64,000 bases of DNA, taken from contig CAWCJO010000010.1 in the NCBI GenBank assembly GCA_963795935.1, positions 1 to 64,000 of the forward strand, read 5' to 3'. The notes beneath the pieces are model-generated. The model was not told the origin of the DNA, searched no databases, and saw only the letters and a program-made list of their open reading frames with translations. The DNA comes from JAICMB01 sp963795935. GTDB taxonomy: Bacteria; Acidobacteriota; Terriglobia; Bryobacterales; Bryobacteraceae. Shown here in pieces: positions 19,170-28,579 of the stretch (position 1 is its first letter; each line of letters begins with the position of its first letter). Both the position numbers and the translations under genes were made by a program.

Positions 19170-19631
19170 ATGGCGCGGCGATGTGTTTTCCTCGATCGGG
19201 ATGGGGTCGTCAACCAAAAGCCCGCGCAGCACGAGTATGTCCGCAACTGGAGCGAGTTCCGTTTTCTGCCGAACATCGTCGACTGGATCCGATTATTCAA
19301 GGCCCTCGATTATCTCGTGATTGTCATCAGCAATCAGCGTGGCGTGGCGCGGGGGATCATGACGGCGGAGGATGTGGAGGCGATCCATCGCAATATGACC
19401 GCGGAGTTGGCGCGCCAGGGAGCGGCGCTGGATGCAATCTATTACTGCCCGCATGAAAACGACGCCTGCAATTGCCGCAAACCGCTGCCGGGGCTGGTCA
19501 TCGAGGCGCAAGAAAAATGGGACATCGACCTGGCGGACTCGCTGCTGATCGGGGATTCGGATTCGGATGAGCAATTGGCGGAGAACTGCGGGCTGCGGTT
19601 CGTCAGAGTAGAGAACGGAAGGATTGTCTAA
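19170..19631 (+). CDS. gmhB: D,D-heptose 1,7-bisphosphate phosphatase-like HAD protein
   Basis: A 153-aa HAD-IIIA phosphatase. FLDRDGVVNQ is the nucleophile motif, VISNQRGVARG is motif II, and CPHENDACNCRKP is the zinc-binding loop characteristic of GmhB (D-glycero-D-manno-heptose-1,7-bisphosphate 7-phosphatase). LLIGDSDSD is the Mg-binding motif. GmhB acts in ADP-heptose synthesis for LPS core or heptose glycans. It stands alone on the plus strand inside the glycan cluster. It could also serve another sugar bisphosphate or the histidinol-phosphate branch, but the zinc loop favours GmhB. Confidence 0.85.
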   Translation: MARRCVFLDRDGVVNQKPAQHEYVRNWSEFRFLPNIVDWIRLFKALDYLVIVISNQRGVARGIMTAEDVEAIHRNMTAELARQGAALDAIYYCPHENDACNCRKPLPGLVIEAQEKWDIDLADSLLIGDSDSDEQLAENCGLRFVRVENGRIV

Positions 19632-20338
19632 GCGCGGATTTTGTCGATGACGACGGCCACTTGCTCATCTTTAGAAGAGTAGCCGGTGTAGCGGAACTCG
19701 ACCGAGTGCGCGGCGATGAACTCCTGAAATGCCTTGTACTCGCCCAGCTTCCAACCGGGATAGTTGAAATATTCGTCGAAGACGATGACCGTGCCGGGGC
19801 AAATGCGGTCCGCGAACAAATCGAGCACGGTCTTGGCGGAGGAGTAGAGATCGGAGTCGATATGCAGGTATGCGGCGGGTTCGGCGTGCTCCCGAAGAAA
19901 CGGCGGGACGGTTTCGTTGAACCAGCCTCGGATCAACTTGACGTTCGGCCTGACGGCGGGTACACCCTCGACTTTGAAGTGCCCTGACTTTACCTCGGGC
20001 CGCCAGTCTTCGGGGAGTCCCTCGAAGGAATCGAAGCCGTAGAGAGGCTTGCCGCCGATGCGGTCGGCGATGTAGTTGAGGCTCTCGCCCTTAAAGACCC
20101 CGAACTCGCACCACAGCCCTTCCTTCGGAGCCACCTTTATGGTGTCGTCGAAAAGGGCGAACCGCGTCGGATAGGGCGGAACCATGGGCATTTCGGACTC
20201 GACAAAGTCGGCCGTTTGCTCCAGGGCGCGGCGCTGCAGCAGACGTTTAATATCGTGCGCTTCGGCGTCGAAAACATAGTTCGCCACGCGGGCGCTGATG
20301 TTCTTTATTCGTTCTTTCAAGCGACGCCCCATGAGCAT
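19628..20338 (-). CDS. TylF/MycF-type sugar O-methyltransferase
   Basis: A 236-aa SAM-dependent methyltransferase with the motifs of the TylF/MycF (macrocin O-methyltransferase) family: CEFGVFKGESLN for SAM binding, YGFDSFEGLPEDW, HIDSDLYSSAKTVL and VFDEYFNYPGW. Members methylate sugars or small glycosides. I take the ATG at 20338, which has GGAG six bases upstream; a TTG at 20353 is also open. The 3' end overlaps the convergent phosphatase by four bases. Likely modifies a sugar of the surface glycan. Confidence 0.85.
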   Translation of the reverse strand: MLMGRRLKERIKNISARVANYVFDAEAHDIKRLLQRRALEQTADFVESEMPMVPPYPTRFALFDDTIKVAPKEGLWCEFGVFKGESLNYIADRIGGKPLYGFDSFEGLPEDWRPEVKSGHFKVEGVPAVRPNVKLIRGWFNETVPPFLREHAEPAAYLHIDSDLYSSAKTVLDLFADRICPGTVIVFDEYFNYPGWKLGEYKAFQEFIAAHSVEFRYTGYSSKDEQVAVVIDKIRA

Positions 20339-20450
20339 CGCGTTTCTCCGCAAGCGCGAGCGCCGGAACGACCGGCGATGGGATTCGGAACGGAGCCACG
20401 ACCGGAGGAAGCGGATTTTTGCCGATGCTGGTTTGTTTGGGGCGACGCGC

Positions 20451-21542
20451 TCAATGCTTGATTCCAGCCATCAGAGTATCGTAGATCGTTCCCATTTGCT
20501 TCGCCGCTGCCGCGGTCGAGAATCTCTCGCGTATGAACGCTTCGCCTTGGGCCGCCATGCGTTCGCGCTCCGGGGCGCAGCCGGCAAGCCGCTGCAAAAT
20601 CGCGGTCAGAGCCTCGCGGTCTCCGCTGCGGAAGAGCAGCCCCGTTTCGTTGTGGCGCACCAACTCGGGGTTGCCGCCAACGTCCGAGGCCACCACGCAG
20701 CAGCCACAAGCCATCGCTTCCATCAGTGAGTTCGACAGAGCTTCACTGCGCGACGGAATCACGAAAATATCGATTTTGCTGAGCCATTCGGTTACCAGCG
20801 CGGTCGCCGGTTCAAAATGGCAGCGGCCCTCCATGCCCAGTTCTCCGGTCTCTCGACGAAGCCGAGGCAGCTCATCGCCGCTGCCCACGAACACGAGTTG
20901 CGTCTGCGGACAATCCAGCGCGGCAAAGGCGGCGAGCAGCGTCGATAGGTCTTTCTCCGGACGGAGGCCGCACACGGTTCCGATCGTCAACGGGTGAGGC
21001 GGCCCGGCTTGGCGCCGGAAACGTTCGAGGTCGATGCCGTTATAACAGACCTGGACCTTCTTAGGCGGGATGTTCTCATCTTCAATCAGATGGCGCCGTA
21101 GGTATTCGCAATTCACGACGACGGCGTGCGCGAGCCGGTCGGAAACGCGGGTCAGCCGGCCGTACGCGCCGGGAATCAGCTCGCGGTGGGAACGCTGGCT
21201 GCCGATCGCGATGGCGCGGGTCAGCAGGCGCGTGATCGGGATGGCGTAGACGTTCAACTGGTAGTCCCAAGCGTGGACAATCCTTATGTTCTTCTCGCGA
21301 ATATATCTTGCCAGCGCGCGCGCTTGCGTGACGGCGGCCGGGGAGCCGAAGGAGTTCACGGGAAACTGCACAACCGGAATACCGGCTTGGCGCAATTCGT
21401 CGCCTCGAATCCCGGCGGGGCGGAAACACCCGACGTGCGGCTCGAACGTCGAGCGGTCGAGCGACTTGGCGGTCTCCGTCATCTGGCGCTCGCTGCCTCC
21501 GATGTGGAGCGCGCGAGCCATCAGCAGCACCGGTATTTTCAT
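20451..21542 (-). CDS. Glycosyltransferase family 4
   Basis: A 363-aa GT-B glycosyltransferase. The N-terminal domain has the acceptor-side motif HIGGSERQMTETAK. The GT4 C-terminal domain shows GTVCGLRPEKDLSTLL, LVFVGSGDELPRL and FVIPSRSEALSNSLMEAMACGCCVVASDVGGNPE. It is most like sugar transferases of polysaccharide and lipid-linked oligosaccharide synthesis. Its start overlaps the stop of the aldo/keto reductase (ATGA), so the two are coupled. Confidence 0.9.
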   Translation of the reverse strand: MKIPVLLMARALHIGGSERQMTETAKSLDRSTFEPHVGCFRPAGIRGDELRQAGIPVVQFPVNSFGSPAAVTQARALARYIREKNIRIVHAWDYQLNVYAIPITRLLTRAIAIGSQRSHRELIPGAYGRLTRVSDRLAHAVVVNCEYLRRHLIEDENIPPKKVQVCYNGIDLERFRRQAGPPHPLTIGTVCGLRPEKDLSTLLAAFAALDCPQTQLVFVGSGDELPRLRRETGELGMEGRCHFEPATALVTEWLSKIDIFVIPSRSEALSNSLMEAMACGCCVVASDVGGNPELVRHNETGLLFRSGDREALTAILQRLAGCAPERERMAAQGEAFIRERFSTAAAAKQMGTIYDTLMAGIKH

Positions 21543-22324
21543 TTCGCGTGGATCGCCTGGCCGATGCGGCGCATACGGGCGAGCTCTTCTTCACTTATCG
21601 GCCCGAGATCGAGCGCCGATAGCGACTCGCGGACATGCTGTTCCGAAGCGGGTCCGGTCATGCACACGTCGATGGATGGGTTCGACAGCACGAAGCGGTA
21701 ACAATCGGCGGCCGTGGGAGGCTTTTCGCCGGGCGGGAGATTCTTCGCGTTGAGAAGCTGCCGCCAGCTTGTGGCGGTGAAGGCTACCATTCCGGGGCGC
21801 GAGCCGTCTTGCGCGAGATGCGGGAAGACCTCGCGCTCGGCGCCGGTGTGGACGGCGTTGTAGCGGACATGGAAAATGTCAAGGTCGGTCGCCGCAAGTT
21901 CGGGGATGAGCGGGCGGTGATGCGTGGACAGGGCGATGTGGCGGATCAGGCCGCGCTCGCGCAGCTTGCGGGAGGCCTCGAGAATCCGCGGGTAGGCGGG
22001 GCTGTTCCACATGCCCAGCAGGAGCGCGTCGGCATGGTCGTAGCCGATTCTGCCGAGAGCCCGTTCCAGGCTAGGCGCGATCAGACTGGCGAGCCGCGAA
22101 TAGGACTGGACGACCAGGAACATGCGGTCGCGCTGGGGACGTAGATTGCGGAGGGCCTGACCGAATGAAGCGCGCCGGAACGTTCCCCAATAGATGTAGT
22201 TGACGCCGCGCTCGAACGCCAGCTCGACGCCGCTGGCCGGGACGCCGTAGCTGGCCGAAATTCCCAAGCGGCAGACTTCGCGGCCGGTGCGGCCGAGCGT
22301 GGCGCGCGACCAGTCGATCGTCAT
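21539..22324 (-). CDS. Aldo/keto reductase family protein
   Basis: A 261-aa member of the aldo/keto reductase superfamily: RATLGRTGREVCRLGIS at the start, GVNYIYWG with the likely catalytic Tyr, LRERGLIRHIALSTHH, and the cofactor-region signature NPSIDVCMTGPASEQHV. It is shorter than typical AKRs (about 300-330 aa), so some loops are missing. Such enzymes reduce aldehydes and ketones with NADPH. It is coupled by stop/start overlaps to the membrane protein upstream and the glycosyltransferase downstream, so a role in sugar modification is possible but unproven. Confidence 0.82.
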   Translation of the reverse strand: MTIDWSRATLGRTGREVCRLGISASYGVPASGVELAFERGVNYIYWGTFRRASFGQALRNLRPQRDRMFLVVQSYSRLASLIAPSLERALGRIGYDHADALLLGMWNSPAYPRILEASRKLRERGLIRHIALSTHHRPLIPELAATDLDIFHVRYNAVHTGAEREVFPHLAQDGSRPGMVAFTATSWRQLLNAKNLPPGEKPPTAADCYRFVLSNPSIDVCMTGPASEQHVRESLSALDLGPISEEELARMRRIGQAIHAK

Positions 22325-24213
22325 TCGGAGAAGCCCGCGCCCGTCAGGATGATCCCGAGCTCGCGGTGATCGCCCGCGACCGAGAATGTTTTGTCGACCG
22401 AAATGGATAGCGTCGTGGTTGCGCCGTTCGCCGCAACCGGCGCGGTTGTGATGGTATACGCGCCGGGACGCTGAAAGGTTGTCCGGCTCGGCGGACGGCC
22501 GTCGATGGAAAGCGCGATGGTGCGGGCGGGCGCGTTGATCGGGAATATAAAGATCGACTTTGATGCGCGGCCGGGCGGGGCGGAGATTTCAGGAGTAGGG
22601 CGGCCTTGGACGGCCATCCAGCGGTAGCGGTTGTCTTCGAGATCGTAGATGCCGCTGACGATTTGTTGCGGAGCCGCGGGCGAGTTCATGGCAACGTAGG
22701 ACAGCGTTGGAGCGCGTTCGATGACGGTTTCCGCTTCGACGCGATCGATGGGCTGCAGCGAGATGTCGAACGGACGGAGGCCGCGGCCGGCGCTCGAATA
22801 AGCCGACCGGCCATTCAGCGATACCAGCCGCAGAGGGATGCGCGACGTGATCGACAGATTCGCGATGGGAGCGGCTATGCCTCCGCCGGTGGTGAATTTT
22901 ATGGGGTATGCGAGGCGGCTCGAGACGACGATCTCGCCGGGCCGCACGGGTTGGCTACGCTCCAGCGGAAGCGCGCCTTCGGATTCGAAATAATAGCGCA
23001 GGCCCCATTCGCCGTCGATCCAGACGCGCTTGGTTGCGGCGTCGCTCGACAGGCTGGCGGCGAACTGGCGGTAGCCGTTCCAATGCTGGTAATTCACGAC
23101 GGCGAGCGGAAGGCTAAGCGCCAGCTCGAGCGCGATGCCGGCGTATAGCCATTTCGGCGACAGGCGGCGCGTTGCCAAGATCGCGACGGGCAGCGCGATC
23201 GGCAATAAGTAGCGCGCCGAACCGGCGAAGAACAGGAGCACCGCGGCGGCGAAGAAGAGGAGCGTCCACTGCGCCAGGAAGTCGCGCCAGTTTTGGGCGC
23301 ACCAGATCAAAACGGCCGCTCCGGCGGAGATGGAAATCCAGAACAGGGGATTGGGGTCGTAGATGGCGGCCGCGATGGCGATGGGGACCAGGATCGGCCA
23401 TCGCCGCGAGAATGCGGCGAACGCGAGCGCGGGGAAGATGAGCCAACCGAGGTGGCCGAGGAGCGCTACCGCGCTCTTGAGCTTTTGGGTCGCGGCCTCA
23501 AAGCCGTAAGTTCGCATGTAGCCGAGCAGTACCGACGCGGGCAGCGCGCCGGAAGAGAGGCGCTCGTAAAGCTGCCATGCCGCCAACACGATGACTGGAG
23601 TTAAGACCGCCGCCCAAGCCGGCTTCCAGCGGCGGCCATATAGAAACAGGATCGGGATCAGTACAACTGCCTGGTATGCGCTTAGCGCGGCCAATGCCAT
23701 TGCTACGCAGGAGACTGCCAGCGTTGCCAGCGAGCGGGCGTCCACGGCGCGCACGAACAATGCGACGGATGCCAGCCAGAACGCGATGAAGGGCAAGTCG
23801 GCCTCGAGCGAAGTGCCGTTGACCACGAATGCGGGCGTGACGAGAAACAGCGCGGTTGCCAGCAGAGGGTGAGGACTGAAGCGCCGCGCCAGCGCCAGCG
23901 CGCTCAACGCGGCAATGAGCGAGAACAAAATGTAGGCGGCGTGGAAAGGGATTTCGCGAACGTCGTGGATCAGGGCCAGTAATCCGGCGAGGTACCAGAC
24001 GTTGAGCGGCGGGTGCGGGTGGCCCTGCATCGCAACGTTGTCGCCGAGGAAAACGTAGCGGACGCGATAGGGATGCAGCGGATCGATCTGGGCGTGCTCG
24101 GCGCCGTAGAGATAGTAGACGTCGTCGCCCTGGATGGCCTGGTTTAGAAACGGCAGGCGCAAGGCCAGGACGAAAAGGATGACGAGCGCGGCGGATGACA
24201 ACCGCTTGCTCAC
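22321..24213 (-). CDS. GT39-like membrane glycosyltransferase
   Basis: About 630 aa with some eleven membrane spans in the first 400 residues, then a soluble beta-rich domain. The first periplasmic loop has an acidic QGDDVYYLYGAEH, in the position where ArnT/PMT-type (GT39) enzymes keep their catalytic acidic residue, and HPHPPLNVWYLAG follows as in that group. These enzymes move sugars from polyprenyl phosphate to lipids or proteins outside the membrane. I chose GTG 24213, just before the first span; the frame is open to an ATG at 24330, which would overlap gcvPB by 74 bases. The stop overlaps the aldo/keto reductase start. Confidence 0.8.
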   Translation of the reverse strand: MSKRLSSAALVILFVLALRLPFLNQAIQGDDVYYLYGAEHAQIDPLHPYRVRYVFLGDNVAMQGHPHPPLNVWYLAGLLALIHDVREIPFHAAYILFSLIAALSALALARRFSPHPLLATALFLVTPAFVVNGTSLEADLPFIAFWLASVALFVRAVDARSLATLAVSCVAMALAALSAYQAVVLIPILFLYGRRWKPAWAAVLTPVIVLAAWQLYERLSSGALPASVLLGYMRTYGFEAATQKLKSAVALLGHLGWLIFPALAFAAFSRRWPILVPIAIAAAIYDPNPLFWISISAGAAVLIWCAQNWRDFLAQWTLLFFAAAVLLFFAGSARYLLPIALPVAILATRRLSPKWLYAGIALELALSLPLAVVNYQHWNGYRQFAASLSSDAATKRVWIDGEWGLRYYFESEGALPLERSQPVRPGEIVVSSRLAYPIKFTTGGGIAAPIANLSITSRIPLRLVSLNGRSAYSSAGRGLRPFDISLQPIDRVEAETVIERAPTLSYVAMNSPAAPQQIVSGIYDLEDNRYRWMAVQGRPTPEISAPPGRASKSIFIFPINAPARTIALSIDGRPPSRTTFQRPGAYTITTAPVAANGATTTLSISVDKTFSVAGDHRELGIILTGAGFSE

Positions 24214-24256
24214 GCGCGCGGCTCGGTTGGGGCGAAACGCCGCATACGGGACGACG

Positions 24257-25795
24257 CTAATCGGCGGCGCGGCGTACTCGTGGCTCGGGTTTCCAACGGA
24301 CCACCGGTTTGCGGGCGGCGCCGACTTCATCGACGCGGGAGACGCGGGTCAGGTGCGGCGCTTTCAAAACGATCTGCGGGTCCTGCTCGACTTCCTGGGC
24401 GATCGAGATCAGCGCGTCGATGAAGAGATCGATCTCCTGCTTGCTTTCGGTTTCAGTCGGCTCGATCATCATGGCCCCGCGGACGATCAGCGGGAAGCTG
24501 ACAGTATAGGGATGAAAACCGTAATCGATGAGGCGTTTTGCGATATCGCCGGTGCGCACGCCGCGGCGAGCCTGGCGATCGTCGCTGAAGACGCACTCAT
24601 GCATGGTCGGGCTCTTGTAGGGCAGCTCGTAGTAGGGCTCGAGCAGCTTGCGGATGTAGGTCGCATTGAGAACGGCGTCCATGGTTGCGACGCGCAGGCC
24701 CGGTCCGCCGTGCGCCATGATGTAGGCCAGGGCGCGGACGAGGACGCCGAAGTTGCCGTAAAAGGCCCGCACGCGGCCGATCGATTGGGGCCGGTCGTAA
24801 TTCCACTCGTAGCGCTTCAGGTGACGGCTTTCGTACGGCGTCGTGAAAGTGGATCCCACGCGCTTGAGCCGCGGCAGCGGCAAGAACGGCTCCAAATGCT
24901 TTTTCACCGCCACCGCGCCGCATCCCGGGCCGCCCCCGCCGTGGGGTGTCGAGAACGTCTTGTGCAGATTGAGATGCATCACGTCCACGCCGAAATCGCC
25001 GGGGCGCGCGATGCCGGCCAGCGCGTTCATGTTGGCGCCGTCCATATACACCAGGGCGCCCTTGGAATGCAGAATGCCGGCCGCTTTGACGATGTCCTGT
25101 TCGAAAACGCCGGTCGTGTTCGGGTTCGTCACCATGAGGGCGGCAACGTCCTCGGTGGTGGCCTGGGCGAGCACGTCGAGATCGATCATGCCGCGGTCGT
25201 TCGACCGGATGTTCTCGACCACGTAGCCGGCCATTGCGACGGTGGCGGGATTGGTTCCGTGCGCCGAATCGGGAATCAGAACTTTCCGGCGCGCGTCGCC
25301 TTGCGATTGGAGGAAGGCCCGCGCCAGCAGCAGGCCGGTGAATTCGCCGTGGGCTCCGGCGGCGGGTTGTAGCGTGACGGCGTCCATGCCGGCGATCTCC
25401 GCCAGCGCCGCCTCGAGCGCGGCTACAATCTCCATGGCGCCTTGCGAGAGCGATTCCGGCTGATAGGGATGCGCCCAGGCGAGACCCTCGGTGCGGGCCA
25501 CGGCTTCGTTCACGCGCGGGTTGTACTTCATCGTGCAGGAGCCGAGCGGATACAGGCCGTAATCGATGGCGTAATTTTGGGTCGATAAGCGGGTGAAGTG
25601 GCGGATGGCTTCTACTTCGCTTACCTCGGGGAAATCTTCGATTTCGGCGCGAACATTTGCGGCGCCGAGCGCCTCCGCGGGCGATACTCGCGGAACATCG
25701 AGATCCGGAAGCTGATAGCCGCGCTTGCCGGGCGAGCTGCGTTCGAAAAGCAGATCCTCGGATTGATTGACGTGCTGACGGACTTTCTTGATCAT
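24257..25795 (-). CDS. gcvPB: Glycine dehydrogenase (decarboxylating) subunit 2
   Basis: The P2 half of glycine decarboxylase, which with P1 forms the PLP enzyme that releases CO2 from glycine and passes the methylamine to the H protein. 512 aa. The PLP lysine is in LNLHKTFSTPHGGGGPG; YPLGSCTMKYNPR, DSAHGTNPA and MVTNPNTTG are conserved. Its ATG shares a base with the gcvPA stop (TAATG), the usual arrangement of split gcvP genes. The gcvT and gcvH genes are not in the window. Confidence 0.95.
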   Translation of the reverse strand: MIKKVRQHVNQSEDLLFERSSPGKRGYQLPDLDVPRVSPAEALGAANVRAEIEDFPEVSEVEAIRHFTRLSTQNYAIDYGLYPLGSCTMKYNPRVNEAVARTEGLAWAHPYQPESLSQGAMEIVAALEAALAEIAGMDAVTLQPAAGAHGEFTGLLLARAFLQSQGDARRKVLIPDSAHGTNPATVAMAGYVVENIRSNDRGMIDLDVLAQATTEDVAALMVTNPNTTGVFEQDIVKAAGILHSKGALVYMDGANMNALAGIARPGDFGVDVMHLNLHKTFSTPHGGGGPGCGAVAVKKHLEPFLPLPRLKRVGSTFTTPYESRHLKRYEWNYDRPQSIGRVRAFYGNFGVLVRALAYIMAHGGPGLRVATMDAVLNATYIRKLLEPYYELPYKSPTMHECVFSDDRQARRGVRTGDIAKRLIDYGFHPYTVSFPLIVRGAMMIEPTETESKQEIDLFIDALISIAQEVEQDPQIVLKAPHLTRVSRVDEVGAARKPVVRWKPEPRVRRAAD

Positions 25796-27136
25796 TATTG
25801 AACGCGACCGTTTCCGCCGCCGTTTCCGAATGCCGCGGCGATGCGGTCCATGGACTCGCGCCGCGACATCTCGGTGGCGCACAGCAGCATGGCGCCTTCC
25901 AGTTCCGGATAAAAGCGTTTCAACGGAAGGCCCCCGATGATTTTGTGTTCCAGAAGCGCCTCGTTGATCGCCTCGGGCGCGAGCCCGCTGGTCTGGACGA
26001 CGAATTCGTTGAAGAACGGGCCGGAAAACTTCACCGGCAGTTTCGACGGCCAGGTAGTGCGCTTTCGAAAGATTTTGTTCCGCCAGTTCGCGCAGACCTT
26101 CTTTGCCATAGACGGTCATGAACACGGTCGCCATTAATGCGATGAGCGCCTGGTTGGTGCAGATGTTCGATGTCGCCTTTTCGCGCCGGATGTGCTGCTC
26201 GCGCGTGGCGAGCGTCAGACAGAACGCTCGATTGCCGTGGCTGTCCTTCGTTTCTCCGACCAGACGGCCGGGAATCTGGCGCATGTATTTTTCCTTCGTC
26301 GCCATGACGCCGGCAAACGGCCCGCCGTAGCTCGGCGGAATGGCGAAAGACTGCAGTTCGCCCGCGACGATGTCGGCGTCGCGCGGCGGTTCCAGCATTC
26401 CGAGCGAGACGGCTTCGGTGAAGACAAACACCAGCAGGGCGCCGTGCTTGTGGGCGGCGGCGGCGATGCGGGGCGTATCTTCGAGAACGCCGAAAAAGTT
26501 CGGGGATTGAATGATTACCGCCGCGGTTTCTTCATTGAGCTTGCGTTCGAGATCCGCCATGTCGAGTTTGCCGGAATCCGGATCGTAGGCCAACTCCTCG
26601 ACCGGCAGCCCCTGATGGCGCACATACGTCGTGAGCACTTCGCGGTATTCCGGGTGTACCGTGCGTGCCGCCAGCGCGCGGTCGCGGCCCGTGATACGCA
26701 TGGCCATCATGGCGGCCTCGGGCACGGCGGTGGAGCCGTCGTACATGGACGCGTTGGCGACCTCCATGCCGGTAAGCTGGCAAATCATGGATTGGAACTC
26801 AAAAATCGTGGTCAGCGTGCCTTGCGCGATTTCGGCCTGATAAGGCGTGTAGGAGGTCAGGAATTCGCCTCGCGAGACGACGGTATCGACCAGAACGGGC
26901 CGGTAGTGGTTGTAAACGCCGGCGCCGAGGAAGGTCGCGTAGCCATTGGCATTTTCGTCTCCCCGCGCGCGGAAATAATCGACGATTTCGTACTCGGATT
27001 TTCCCGGCGCAATGTTCAGCGGCCGGTTCAGGCGCACTTCCGCGGGCAGGTAGGCGAACAGATCCTCGAGAGAGCGCGCGCCGATGGCATCGAGCATCTC
27101 GCGGCGCTCGGATTCGGATTTCGGGAGATAACGCAA
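25795..27136 (-). CDS. gcvPA: Glycine dehydrogenase (decarboxylating) subunit 1 (one frameshift)
   Basis: The P1 half of glycine decarboxylase, from ATG 27136. MRYLPKSESERREML, FLGAGVYNHYRP, TPYQAEIAQGTLT, NASMYDGSTA and SNICTNQALIAL are all family blocks. Near 26040 a one-base indel shifts the frame. The correct continuation (LPVKFSGPFFNEFVVQTSG, LKRFYPELEGAMLLCATEM) ends at 25795. Without correction the frame runs in nonsense into gcvPB and looks like a 959-aa fusion. The corrected length, about 447 aa, is normal. Confidence 0.93.
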
Positions 27137-27139
27137 TCC

Positions 27140-27730
27140 CTATATTAGCGGGTTGCGGCACGCGATCCCGATTCCGATCCGGAGAAAACAACGTCGGCAC
27201 GTTTCCGTAGAGGTTGGCAGCTTTAAGAGGTCCATCGGGGCCTGCTCATGGTGAACGCGCACGCGTGCCTGCTGCGAGATGGACACGAACGATTGAGTGG
27301 CGAGCGCCATCCGGTCGTCCTCGGAAGAGTGCTGTGGGTGATGGGACAGCACAAGGATGTTGTACGGGTCCATATCCGCGTGATCCGCGCGAACTTTGTC
27401 GAGCAGCGCCGACAATGCCTTAGAGGGTGCGATTGGGTTCACCGGGTGTTGGCGTGTAGAACCGCACGCGTTGATCAGGCGGTGAAACCTTAGATCCGGG
27501 GAGATGTCTCGCGTGCCGGGCCGGCCCATGACGCCGGCGCGGTGCCTGCTTTTAGCCTCAACGAGGATGTGCTGGCCGGTCGCCTTATGGAACGCAACGA
27601 ACTCGACATGCCTGCGGGTCCCGTCCCGCTGAAGCCCCGATCTTTTCGCCTTGCCAGGCCATCGTTTACTGACAGCTGTCGACAACAGCCCCTTCGGTCC
27701 AACAGACGGATTTCGTGAGACGGCGTCCAA
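27140..27730 (-). CDS. Hypothetical protein with a possible nuclease-fold motif
   Basis: A 196-aa open frame with a TTG or earlier non-ATG start; no ATG begins it and the frame is open to about 27800, so the N-terminus is uncertain or lost. The middle reads HVEFVAFHKATGQHILVEAKSRHRAGV. This looks like the E...ExK core of PD-(D/E)XK nucleases or restriction-endonuclease-like proteins. The C-terminal half is helical (LSALLDKVRADHADMDPYN, DRMALATQSFVSISQQA). It lies between gcvPA and the first tRNA-Leu fragment, so it may belong to the accessory region. Bases 27731-27984 hold nothing else I can support. Confidence 0.4.
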   Translation of the reverse strand: MDAVSRNPSVGPKGLLSTAVSKRWPGKAKRSGLQRDGTRRHVEFVAFHKATGQHILVEAKSRHRAGVMGRPGTRDISPDLRFHRLINACGSTRQHPVNPIAPSKALSALLDKVRADHADMDPYNILVLSHHPQHSSEDDRMALATQSFVSISQQARVRVHHEQAPMDLLKLPTSTETCRRCFLRIGIGIACRNPLI

Positions 27731-27984
27731 TTCAAGCCCTGGCCGCGCGCGGAAACTACGAGCGCGTTGTCGCGATGTCGGACAGTTGACGGCAATGGGT
27801 CACGAAGCGGCGTTCGGGGACATCGTACAGCGCCTGTGCTCCACAGTGGCAGTGGAGGAACCTCTATCGCTCCCGAGAAGCACGATATAGAACAAAAGCT
27901 TAGGATCGGAACGCTCGTGGTCGGCCGTTTTTGGGCACAAACGAAAATGGCTGCTCTATCTGAGAGATAAAGCAGCCTACTATC

Positions 27985-28044
27985 TGGTGCGGAGAGGGGG
28001 ACTTAAACCCCCACGAGATTGCTCCCGCTAGCACCTCAAGCTAG
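27985..28044 (-). repeat. tRNA-Leu 3' fragment, putative attachment-site scar 1
   Basis: Sixty bases match the 3' half of the tRNA-Leu at 36578, from the CCA end through the T arm, variable arm and anticodon loop to CTAG of the anticodon stem, with two differences (acttaaac for acttgaac; gattgctc for gatttctc). Beyond this the match stops and no D arm or 5' acceptor strand exists, so it cannot be a working tRNA. A GGCTGCT/AGCAGCC hairpin lies just before it at about 27948-27976. Confidence 0.8.
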
Positions 28045-28088
28045 CTGAGCGTGTTTCGCCGGGTATCGTCGAAGCCTAACCAGCTTTA

Positions 28089-28448
28089 TTGTCAGCCTCG
28101 GCGGTATCCCCGTCTTTCGCCTTTTTTTCGCGCGACCACTTCAAAAACCACTACAGTTCATTCAGCACTGCAAACTCTCCGCCAGTAGTTCTGCGCGCGC
28201 CGCATAGTAAACTCCTCACGGAATTATCAACCCGCTTCGATGAACTTCACCGGCTGCTTGCCCTGCGTCCATTGCGCAATCCTGAAGAGGGATCGAAGGA
28301 TGGGCTTCCGTGGCCGGACGCGTCAAAAATGGGCGTCACCTTTGGAAGTGGTGCGGATATCCGATTGGCCGTTGACACGATGAAGGCCGTGCTTGGTGAG
28401 ATCCGGAAGATCAAGACGGCGTTGCCGCCAAAACCAACCGATGTTTAG
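28089..28448 (+). CDS. Hypothetical protein or fragment in the island
   Basis: An open frame of 119 codons beginning at a TTG, with no clear ribosome site. The second half (LLTELSTRFDELHRLLALRPLRNP, then IRLAVDTMKAVLGEIRKIKTAL) has the helical, charged pattern of a real protein; the first half does not. It may be the C-terminal remnant of a gene cut at the attachment site. I recognise no family. Confidence 0.25.
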   Translation: MSASAVSPSFAFFSRDHFKNHYSSFSTANSPPVVLRAPHSKLLTELSTRFDELHRLLALRPLRNPEEGSKDGLPWPDASKMGVTFGSGADIRLAVDTMKAVLGEIRKIKTALPPKPTDV

Positions 28449-28579
28449 CCCGTCACGCGGGCGCGGCCCGAAACGGCAAGCGCTCCAAATCCAGATACCA
28501 AAGCAATTCCACAACCGTTCCCTATTCCAGGGAACCACACGGCATTTAACTCGTGAGATGGCCGGAAGCCAGCCGCCGC

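Noticed and set aside
24257..27136. A single 959-aa fused glycine decarboxylase
   Set aside because: The junction is nonsense sequence produced by an indel near 26040; corrected, gcvPA stops at 25795 and gcvPB starts there.
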